DNA from: Closterium sp. Naga37s-1
Lineage: Eukaryota > Streptophyta > Zygnematophyceae > Desmidiales > Closteriaceae
Length of the DNA: 64,000 nt
Assembly: GCA_947471745.1 (NCBI GenBank)
Contig: CANJKZ010000826.1
Location: forward strand, 1,709,501-1,773,500
Direction: 5' to 3'
In this document: positions 25,600 through 33,474 of the stretch, piece by piece
Position numbering within the stretch: the first letter of the stretch is position 1
How the letters are laid out: every line of letters begins with the position of its first letter
The notes under the pieces: model-generated
Told to the model about the DNA's origin: nothing
Databases searched by the model: none
The model's input: only the letters and a program-made list of their open reading frames with translations
Program-made: the position numbers and the translations under genes

Positions 25600-26370
25600 A
25601 CTTTAAAGTTGACTCAAACAAGTCCCTGCAAAGTAAAGGCAAGTCAGCTTACATCTTATAATAGCGAGGATGGAGGCAGCAGGTGCGGCACACAGTCTTG
25701 GCACTGTACCCTCGCACCCCTGCCCCTCGCACCCCTGCCCCTCGCACCCCTGCCCCTCACACCCCTGCCCCTCACACCCCTGCCCCTCACACCCCCGCCC
25801 TCACACCCCTGCCCCCTCTCTCTTCTCTTCCCCACCCTTTGCACCCTCTCCCCTCCCTGGCCCCATAACACCCGAAACCAATGGTAGAGCAGGAACTCAT
25901 GCCCCTTTACCCCCTCGCCTCTCCCCATCACTCCCACACCCCATCCCCCCTCGCCTCCCCTCTCCACTATCCCTCCCCCGTCCACGTCCCCTCTGCCCCC
26001 CTCGTATGGGTACAGGGATCTGACAGGAAAGGCACTCCCCCAGGTACGCCCCAGGCTGAACACACTGCTGGCTGCACTGTTGCTCTACCCCCCTTGCTGA
26101 CGGGCGAAGGGTGTGCTGGTGGCGAACTTTGTTCTGAACTCACATCATCACTTTCTCATGCCACTTTTTTTTCTCTCTCCTTTTTTGGCAGAACTTGTTT
26201 TCTCGTAGACACCATTCGCTGTTCAAACCACCCCTGTCCACCCACCCCATCCCATCCTCCACCTTAAACCCTAGAGGCAGTCATGACATCCACAGTTGCA
26301 AGTACCCCTATCCAACCTCCCCCACCACCACCACCAACCTCATCCCATCTCCGCTCCGTGCCTCCCCTCC
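25600..26370. other. C-rich polypyrimidine stretch with a 15-bp minisatellite
   Basis: About seven copies of a 15-bp unit with core CACCCCTGCCCCT lie at about 25,710-25,815. The rest is C- and CT-rich with short runs of ordinary sequence. It resembles the long pyrimidine tracts that precede the exon-like modules. No gene seen. Confidence 0.7.
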
Positions 26371-26372
26371 AG

Positions 26373-26741
26373 GCAATCATTTTGCTGCCTTCACAGCCAT
26401 CCTATCAGATACGGCCATGAGCAGCGTGCATTTCCAGTCCAAACCACCCTATCCACCCATCTCCACCTCACCCCACCGCATCCCAACCCATCCATACCTC
26501 CTCTCTGTCCCCAGGCGGTCTTCACGCAGCCCTCACAGCCAATCGATCAGGATAGTGCAGCATGCAACACCATTGCAAACAATCCCTCTCCTATCCCCTC
26601 CACTAACCTCTCCCCACACCATCTTCCATCAGGCTGGCTTGACACAGCCCCATCCAATCAGGCGCCGCGACACGCCATCCTGGTGGGAGGGCATTCAGAG
26701 GTGGGGGTAACCTGCAATGCTCGCAGCATGCCCTGGCCAAG
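26373..26741 (+). pseudogene. Three exon-like E2 modules
   Basis: Three related blocks each follow a pyrimidine tract ending in AG: starts at 26,373, 26,515 and 26,633. In one frame the second reads AVFTQPSQPIDQDSA, related to AVLTRPSHPSSDADA at 40,495. The third ends at 26,741 in GGCCAAG followed by GTGAGG, so it has acceptor-like and donor-like edges about 109 bp apart. I do not recognise the protein. The frames of the three copies are not consistent with each other, so I treat them as decayed or non-functional copies. Confidence 0.4.
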
Positions 26742-26938
26742 GTGAGGTGGGCAAGGCAACAGGTGTTGAATGCAGGGGTGGGGGCTGGGAGTGACTATGC
26801 GTGAGGGGTGTTAGCCTCGCTAGGTAACCGCCCTCCCTCTCTGCTAGACTCCATATCACATGGATGTGCAGCAGCAATGCTCTTACCTTCGCCTGAACCC
26901 AGCTCCAGGTCTCCTCCTATTGACTCTCTTGCCGCTAG

Positions 26939-27330
26939 GCTTTAAACCCCAAGCGCTGCTGCATGAGTGCTGTGGCCATTCTGGACGAAAGTGGGGCTGT
27001 GTTTGCTTCCCGTTGCCCTCATCCCTCTCCCTCACCACTCACCCTCACCACTCACCCACAAACTAATCTCACATCCCGCCCTACCATTCTGCACAGCGAC
27101 GGGGCCGTCCTTGCCTTGCGTTCTAAACTGAGTGCCATGTGAGTGCCATGTGAGTGCCATGTGAGTGCCATGTGAGTGCCATGTGAGTGCCATGGCGTGG
27201 CCATTGTGGACGACAATGGGGCGCTGGCGGAGGCAGAGCAGCGGAGACGGCTGCAGGAGGGGCAGGCAGAGCAGCAGGGACGAGTGTGAATCTCCTCTCC
27301 CTCACCTGCACCCTCGCTCACACGCACACC
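26939..27330 (+). pseudogene. Exon-like E1 modules with an 11-bp minisatellite between them
   Basis: An E1 copy begins at 26,939 after CCGCTAG and reads ALNPKRCCMSAVAILDE, then SGAVFAS. A partial copy at about 27,088-27,122 keeps the GAVLAL-like end. A third at about 27,192-27,290 reads VAIVDDNGALAEAEQRRRLQ, then a glutamine-rich stretch that ends at a stop. Between them, about 27,129-27,192, GTGAGTGCCAT is repeated about six times. Close copies exist at 56.5-56.8 kb. The family is not recognised; the ends look helical and coiled-coil-like. Confidence 0.45.
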
Positions 27331-27339
27331 CATGGACGC

Positions 27340-27500
27340 ACAGACTGCTCAAGGGCGGGCTGGCGTAGGCAGAGCGGGAGAGACAGGTGTGGCTGGAGGG
27401 GCAGGTATGGCAGGAGGGGCAAGCGGGGCAGGAGAAGTCACTGTCAGAAGAAGAGACAAGATCTAAACCCTGATGTCATTCCCACCAGATGGTACTGCTG
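27340..27500 (+). pseudogene. Decayed coiled-coil-like exon remnant
   Basis: One frame gives RLLKGGLA, a stop, then AERERQVWLEGQVWQEGQ and EKSLSEEETR. The copy at 56,728-56,880 gives RLLKSVLAEAERERQ, a stop, then LEGQAWQEGQ and ENSLPEEQTR. The two copies carry their premature stop at different codons, so each decayed separately from an open ancestor. Charged, Q/E-rich composition suggests a coiled coil. No family recognised. Confidence 0.45.
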
Positions 27501-27519
27501 TGCAGGGAACTCACTCCCA

Positions 27520-27726
27520 ATGCCACCATGCTCCCACCACCATCTCCCTCCCACCACCATCCCACTCCCATACCATCTCACTCCCACCACCACTGCCTGT
27601 ATGAAAGGAAGCTTGCTGGAGAAGCAAGAGATCAAGGCAGACATGATGCAGGCAAGACGCACTGCAGTCAATCGCAGAGTTTTGCCACAAGGAAATATTT
27701 CCAACAACCCAATGATGGCAGTTTGA
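27520..27726 (+). pseudogene. CCACCATCTC tract and last exon-like block, copy 1
   Basis: A C-rich tract (CCACCACCATCTCCCTCC-like) is followed by a block that reads MKGSLLEKQEIKADMMQARR, then TAVNRRVL and a stop at 27,724-27,726. Copies at 28,556, 51,560 and 57,051 have the same order of tract, helical basic peptide and AT-rich 3' flank. Conservation across four copies supports a once-coding terminal exon. The family is not recognised. Confidence 0.45.
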
Positions 27727-27739
27727 GTTGTGTGTGCCC

Positions 27740-27915
27740 GTTAATATTTGTTTTAACATATTTTTAAATTACGTCATTTTACTATAACTACGTTCGTACG
27801 CTATGGACCATATGCTTAGCAGTTATGATGTTTTTTTGGGGGGGTTAATTCAAAATTATACCTTGATTTGTGGTTCATTTCGTTCATCTGGGGTAATATG
27901 TATCACGTTTTGTTG
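27740..27915 (+). other. AT-rich 3' flank of the repeated unit, copy 1
   Basis: AT-rich sequence with the conserved block CTACGTTCGTACGCTATGG and a T-rich run. Related AT-rich stretches follow each last exon-like block at about 28,695-28,880, 51,700-51,895 and 57,190-57,400. It is a plausible 3' UTR or terminator region, but no clear polyadenylation signal was assigned. Confidence 0.5.
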
Positions 27916-28260
27916 CTGTAGCCTTTAGCGAATCTGTTCCGAAGCGCTCGCGTCAATGGTTCGACCTACAAGCTCGTCCCGGACCACTACCGAGTCGCCA
28001 CCACAATTTTCGCTACATCCGAACCTGCCTGCCCCGACGTCCTCGCCTAGTTCGAGTCTGCCTATATAATCTAGTTTGGAACATTCATGGATCGTCTAGT
28101 CTTCTCTGTAGCTATTCGAATTATTGCATCTCAGTTTATTTGTGAAACACGCGTGCTCATAACGAATCACACTTTTCGAATCAGCCTTCCGCCACCATAT
28201 GCCACTGGCTAGGCTGGACTCGAAGGGCCGCAGGAGCCGCATTTAGGAAGTAAGAGCTGG
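27915..28260 (+). promoter_or_regulatory. Promoter-like block P, copy 1
   Basis: A 340-bp block beginning at TGTAGCCTTTAGCG with a TATATAAT at 28,073-28,080 and ending near GGAAGTAAGAGCTGG. Copies lie at 28,880-29,227, 51,899-52,197 and 57,400-57,507. In copies 2 and 3 block M follows directly. The TATA box and the fixed position upstream of M suggest a promoter; a solo LTR-like sequence is the main alternative. No terminal TG...CA pair with a target duplication was found. Confidence 0.35.
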
Positions 28261-28376
28261 CATCCCAAAATTCACAACGCCAAAATCACTCTGGAATTGA
28301 GGGATACGGATACCCCAAGGTCACCCTCCCGAGGTAACCCACAACTTCCCACCATGTTGTGGGTTACCTCACACTG
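28261..28376. other. 116-bp insertion specific to copy 1, with a perfect hairpin
   Basis: This sequence is absent from the otherwise matching copy at 29,227. It contains a perfect 15-bp inverted repeat, GAGGTAACCCACAAC at 28,331-28,345 and its complement at 28,356-28,370, around a 10-base loop. It may be a remnant of a small foldback element. Confidence 0.6.
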
Positions 28377-28418
28377 GGAGGCAACAGTGGGGCATCAAAT
28401 TGTGGCTCCGTAACTGGG

Positions 28419-29227
28419 CATCTCCCTCCCACCACCTACCATCTCACTCCCACCACCTACCATCTCCCTCCCACCACACCACCTACCATCTCCCTCCCAC
28501 CACCTACCATCTCCCTCCCACCACCTACCATCTCACTCCCACCACCACTGCCTTTATGAAAGGAAGCTTGCTGGAGAAGCAAGAGATCAAGGCAGCCATG
28601 ATGCAGGCAAGACGCACTGCAGTCAATCGCAGAGTTTTGCCACGAGGAAATATTTCCAACAACCCAATGATGGCAGTTTGGGTTGTGTATGCCCGTTGGT
28701 AATTTTTTTTTTCAAAATATTTTTAAATATACGTCATTTTACTACTTTAACTACGTTCGTACGCTATGGACCATATTCTTAGCATTTGTGATGTTATATT
28801 TTGGTGGGTTAATTCAAAACTGTACTTTGATTTGTGGTTCATTTCGTTCATCTGGGGTAATATGTATTACCTTTTGTTGCTGTAGCCTTTAGCGAATCTG
28901 TTCCGGAGCGCTCGCATCAGTGGTTCGGCTTACAAGCTCGCCCCGAACCACTACCGAGTCGCTACCTCAATTTTCGCCACATCCGAACCTGGCTTCCCCG
29001 ACGTCCTCGCCTAGTTCGAGTCTGCCTATATTATATAGTTTGGAACATTCATAGGCCATCCAGCAGTTCTCTGTAGCTATTCGAATTTTAGTGCATCTCG
29101 GTTCATTTGTGAAACACGCGTGCTCATAACGAATCACATATTTCGAATCAGCCCTCCGCCACCATCTGCCGCTGGCTAGGCTGGACTCGAAGAGCCGTAG
29201 GAGCCGCATTTATGAAGTAAGAGCTGG
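28419..29227 (+). repeat. Tandem duplicate of tract, last exon, AT-rich flank and P block
   Basis: Repeats 27,540-28,260 at an offset of 955 to 967 bp, the offset growing through small indels. Within it the CCACCTACCATCTCC tract is about 28,424-28,550, the last exon-like block 28,556-28,702 (KGSLLEKQEIKAAMMQARR, then TAVNRRVLPRGN), the AT-rich flank 28,695-28,880 and P block copy 2 28,880-29,227, with a TATATTATATA in place of the first copy's TATA box. Confidence 0.85.
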
Positions 29228-29960
29228 GAAGCAACGGTGGGGCATCAAATAGTGGCTCCATAATTGTCGCGTCAAAGCGATAGGCAGGGCGACGAGACAC
29301 CGACGGACGGCGACGAAACATCGACAGACAGAACGACAGTAGACGACGAGAGCAAGAAGAAGCAATTCGCGATGGCGTAAAACCACGACAGCAGAGGCGC
29401 AAGGAGGCCAATGACGGATGAGGGCGCGCATGGGGGGATCCCGGCGGCTGCAGCGGCGGAAGCAGCATCGTCGCTCTGAGCATCACAGGCCAGAGCGGCA
29501 GCAGCCAAAGCGGCGGCGGCGCGAAAAGGCAGTGTAAGGGCGGCCGCGCGGACTGCTGCCACCGCCTCCACCACCGCCACCGCCGTCCCTACCACCAGCG
29601 CTACTCCCGCTGACCGCGCGCCTCTATCGCCGCCTCCTCGAGAGCCCGCAGAAACCGGTTTGAGTGCCAGTGGTAGGGGGAGCGCCGAGGGGGACAGCAG
29701 TGAAGGGCGACTGCGCGGAGGGGGAAGAGGAGGCGGAGTGTGGAGGGGATGTGCGGAGAGGGGAAGGGGGGGGTGAGAATGCGGGTGCTCGTGGCTTGGG
29801 TTTGGCAGAACGAGCCGAGGGGGAGCAGCGAGTGGAGCAGGAGGGCGGAGGAGGGGAGAAGGGGCAGGCGGAGGGGTGGGGACGAGCAGGGGAGAGGGAC
29901 GCGGGGAGAGGGATGCGGGGAGAGCGCGCTCAAGGGGTTTGAGTGGGGGTGCGGAGATAA
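29228..29960 (+). other. GC-rich block M, copy 1
   Basis: Begins at GGAAGCAACGGTGGGGCATC and TAGTGGCTCC, passes through a CGACGAGAGCAAGAAG block, then a GC-rich, alanine-coding stretch and the block GAGAGCCCGCAGAAACCGG, and ends in G-rich sequence. Copies are at 31,222-31,273 plus 37,800-38,260 and at 52,198-53,220. On the plus strand all three can encode a peptide like APLSPPPREPAE followed by GRLRGGGRGGG, frame-disturbed in one copy. It could be a first exon. Minus-strand frames are proline/alanine-rich and not conserved between copies. Confidence 0.45.
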
Positions 29961-30150
29961 GTACTACAACGGGAGCTAGACTACGGGCTAGGCACGGGTG
30001 CTCATGTGATCTCTGCGTTCGTTGGTCCTTAGTCGTTTTCCTAGTGCACACACTGCTTGCTAGTTCACGGGGCAAGTTGGCAAGAGTTTCATTAGAGAAA
30101 GTTGACAACAATGGTACAATGAAGTTGGCATGGCAAGACTACATCAGAGC
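29961..30150. other. Short unassigned stretch
   Basis: Ordinary-complexity sequence between block M and the GTCGAC-rich tract. No recognisable gene or repeat copy elsewhere in the window. Confidence 0.5.
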
Positions 30151-31200
30151 TAGCTTTCAGGTCGGTCGACTGCCAGCGCAGCTCGGTCGACCGTGTTCCA
30201 GCACGACTTGGTCGACCGCGCTCCAGCAGTGCAAAGTCGACAGTGTGCCAACACTGCAGGTTGACGGCGTGCCAGCGTTGCTCCCGCACCTACTTCGCAG
30301 GTGCTTGCAGATGATTGGCGGGCTAAGCCTCGTCACCTGCACAACGTACACACCGTGTCATCCTCGTGCTAACGACTCCACCTGATCTGCCATGTCGACC
30401 TCGGGATACCAACACCGAGGTCGGGCTCGCCAACTTCGCCTGGGCGACCGTCGCACTCCTCCGCAGAACCTCGTCACCCAGGTAACCTGGTCGACCGGGC
30501 AACCACGTCGACCAGCTGCTCCCGTATGTGCCCGTCGACCTCCCAAGTCGACGGCCACCCCAAGTCGACCTCCAGGTCAACCACGCCCCTGGTCGACCAG
30601 CTCCAGGTCGACGTCACTCCTGGTCGACCAGCTCCACGTCGACCAGCACTCCTGGTCGACCAGCTCCACGTCGACCAGCGCAGTTGTCAGCCGACCACCC
30701 AAGTCGGCTACCCGAAGTCGGCGTCACCAAGTTGACGCCCCACCACTCAACGCCCTACTGCTCGGCGTTCTGAGTTGTGGTCGACGTCGGCCCCTCCTAC
30801 GTCGACCATCAGGTCAGGTCGACCACCAGGTCGACATCACGCCTGGTCGACCTACCATCAAGTCGACCAGCAGGCCTGGTCGACCAGCCACCAGGTCGAC
30901 CAGCAGTCCTGTCAGCCGACCACCCAAGTCGGCTGCCCCAAGTTGACGTCATCAAGAGGTCGAGTTCCCAGGTCGACCTCCCTGAAGTCGGCTTCACACT
31001 GAAGTCGGCCCCGTGCAGTGGTCTCCGTGCAGGTCGACCTCCTCGTCAACCAGCTCGCCCACTGCTGTAGGTCGGCTGCTCCCCTCACATCCGACCACGA
31101 AGTCGGCTCCGCCCAAGCGAGGACAGGGCCAACACACAAATCCCGTTGACAGGGGGCGCATTGGGGGTCGAATCACATTTGGCCTAACATGGGCCGCTGG
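30150..31200. repeat. GTCGAC-rich palindromic repeat tract
   Basis: Dozens of GTCGAC palindromes, mostly as GGTCGACC, spaced about 16 bp in the best-ordered part (30,580-30,690), giving a unit of about 32 bp. Elsewhere the unit is degenerate, with GTCGGC and GTTGAC variants. All six frames contain open stretches because of the repeat. No match to the LTR elements nearby. Origin unknown. Confidence 0.8.
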
Positions 31201-31221
31201 CTAGATTCTCAACCACGTTCA

Positions 31222-31273
31222 ACATGGGAGGGCAACAACGGGGCGCCAAATAGTGGCTCCATAGCGAGCGCAC
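31222..31273 (+). other. Left piece of block M copy 2
   Basis: GGGAGGGCAACAACGGGGCG followed by CCAAATAGTGGCTCC matches the start of block M copy 1. It is cut at 31,273 by copia A, and the block resumes at 37,800. The five bases CGCAC at 31,269-31,273 are the left target duplication. Confidence 0.75.
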
Positions 31274-31411
31274 CGTCAAACATTATACATGTTTATATTG
31301 TGTAGGCTATAGTGGGTTTAGCCTTAGGGGGTACAACATTGTTAGGGTTTCCTACTTGTATCACCCTATTGCCTAGTTTCATCCATTCTCGTGCAGTAAT
31401 AGCTTCTAGCA
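31274..31411 (+). repeat. Copia A 5' LTR
   Basis: 138 bp, ending in CA directly before the primer site. Pairs with 37,657-37,794. Contains a TATA-like TTTATATTG. Very short for a copia LTR. Confidence 0.95.
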
Positions 31412-31424
31412 TGGTATCCGACGC
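31412..31424 (+). other. Copia A primer-binding site
   Basis: TGGTATCCGACGC begins right after the LTR. Plant copia elements typically carry TGGTATCAGAGC, complementary to initiator-Met tRNA; the first seven bases match. Confidence 0.85.
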
Positions 31425-31439
31425 CTAGGTCAGGACCTA

Positions 31440-32110
31440 GGACCCACGTTGGTTAGGGCCCACCGTTCCGCCGCGCCGTCGAGCGCCCCGCTTACTAGCG
31501 CCGTCGAGCGCCCCTTCTACTAGCGCCGTCGTGCGCCCCTCCTCCTCACGCCGTCGAGCGCCCCACTTGCTAGCGCCGTCGTGCGCCCCTAGGACAGCCG
31601 CACGCGCCGCCCGTCAGCCGCACACGCAGCCGCCCACTCCGCCGCACGCGCAGCCGCACGATAGGCCGCACGCGCAGCCGCACGCACGACAGCACACGCA
31701 GCCGCCAGCGCAGCCGCACGCGCAGCCACCTGCACAGCCGCACGCGTAGCTGCACACTCGGTCGCTCGCACGACCGCACGCACGGCCGCCCGCTAGGCCG
31801 CACGCACGACCGCACGCGCAGCCGCACGCGCAGCCGTACGCACAGCCGCACGCGCAGCCGCACGCACAGCTGCAAGCGCGGCCGCCCGCGCAACCACAAG
31901 CGCAGCCGCCTGCGCAGCCGCACGCACCGCTGCACGCTAGGCGGCACGCACAGCCACAAGCGCAGCCGCACGCACACGCCGCCGCGCCGCCCTGCCCGAG
32001 CCGCGCCGCGCCGCCCTGCCCGAGCCGCGCCGCGCCGCCCTGCCCGAGCCGAGCCGCGCCGCCCTGCCCGAGCCGCACTGTGTTGTCTCACTGCTGCTAC
32101 TGCTGCAGCT
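31440..32110. repeat. Copia A leader repeat tract
   Basis: GC-rich tract between primer site and gag, dominated by CAGCCGCACGC-like units of about 11-12 bp, then a CTGCCCGAGCCG-type repeat at about 31,980-32,075. Open frames on the minus strand here are repeat artefacts. Confidence 0.85.
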
Positions 32111-32134
32111 GTTCCTGCCGCTCCTACTGAAACT

Positions 32135-33470
32135 ATGGCTAGTCCTGCAGTTCTAGCTTTCGATGCTGAGGGCTGCCCGCTGCGTTTTGATACCTGGCTC
32201 GAGGACCTCCATCTCTTCCTCCAGCTCACTGCTAAGGAGGATATTTCGTTGTATGACCATGCGTTAGGCCTCGCTCCTGCCCCTGCTGCGACTGCTGACA
32301 GTACTGCCCGCTCCCAGTGGCAGACTCGTGACGCCCACTCTCGCTTCGCCATTCGCAACTCCCTGCCGGTAGATGAACGCGAGCACTTTAGCCAGCAGAA
32401 GACTGCTCAGTCACTGTACAAAGCTGTAGTTGCGCGCTACTCCTCGCCTGCCTCTGCTTCACTGGGCCGCCTCTCACTACCCTATCTGTTCCCAGACCTG
32501 TCCACCTTCTCTACTGGTGCTGACCTCATTACACACCTCCGCACTAGTGAGATCCGCTTCCGTGCTGCCATGCCCGCTGAGTTTCTTGCCAAGAACCCCC
32601 CCCCCCGCTGTGGCTCACTCTTTACCACCTAGTCACCCGTCTCCCTGACTCCCTTCGTGCGGTCAGGGACACCTTCCTTGCTCTCTGCCCCACCGAGCTC
32701 ACCATTGACCTGCTTGAGAAGCACCTGCTGGCAGCCGAGACTAGTATAGTAGCTGTCGGTGCGTCTCGCGGCGACCCTCGCACCCCTTTCTTCGAAGGGT
32801 GTTCCCCCTCCCCTCTTCTCCCCTCTGTCGCCTCTGCTGCTGCTGTCGACCTTCTTGGTGCTGAGAAGGTCGGGGCTGCGTCCACTGCGAGTGCGAGGTG
32901 CCGCAGCGGCAAGGGCAAAGGGGGCAAGGGGGGCGGCAGTGAGGATGGGGGAGGCGGTGGTGGGGGCGGTGGCGGCGGTGGGGGTGGTGGCGGGGCTGGA
33001 GGGGCGAGTGGCAGCGGCGGGGGTGGTGACGGCAGCGGCGGGGGTGGTGGCGGCAGCGGTGGGGGTGGTGGCGGCAGTGGTGGAGGAGGTGGCCGGGGTT
33101 GGGGCGGTGGTGGTGGCAGCAGTGGACGCGGTGGCGGTGGTGGCAGTGGTGGTCGTGGTGGCGGCGGCGGCGGTGGAGCTCGTGGAGGCTCTGGCGGTGG
33201 CCAGCGCCAGCAGCAGACCCTGTCGCCCCAGGAACTTCGTGAGTGGTACTCTCAGCGTGGGGGGGGTGGCCTTAGCTGCCCGTATGTCATCCGCACAGGT
33301 GACCGCACTGGTCAGACGTGTGGGAGGGCGCACACTCTGCAGCGCTGCTTCTCCCGCCTCGACGATGCCTGGCGCACCCAGTTTCCGGCTGCTACTGAGC
33401 TGCCCCGCTGGTTTGATCTGATCAAGAAAAACATTGATGTCTATGCTCTTGACTTTGATGCTATCCTTGG
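32135..33470 (+). pseudogene. Copia A gag region
   Basis: Begins at an ATG (MASPAVLAFDAEGCP...) and shows the small helical Gag typical of plant copia elements (DTWLEDLHLFLQLTAK). A glycine-rich stretch follows at about 32,900-33,190, a REWY motif (ELREWYSQRGG, about 33,227) and a zinc-knuckle-like cluster C-x13-C-x3-H-x4-C starting at CPYVIRTG (about 33,280). Expected product: nucleocapsid/capsid protein that packages element RNA. It is part of a broken element. Confidence 0.85.
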
Positions 33471-33474
33471 TGCC

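Noticed and set aside
27915-29227. P blocks as the two LTRs of a small LTR element
   Set aside because: The two copies are accompanied by identical upstream sequence (last exon and AT-rich flank), so a tandem duplication explains them; no target duplication or primer site fits.
29272-30111. Minus-strand 279-codon proline/alanine-rich protein in block M
   Set aside because: The corresponding minus-strand frame is not conserved in the other two copies of the block; composition is driven by GC-rich repeats.
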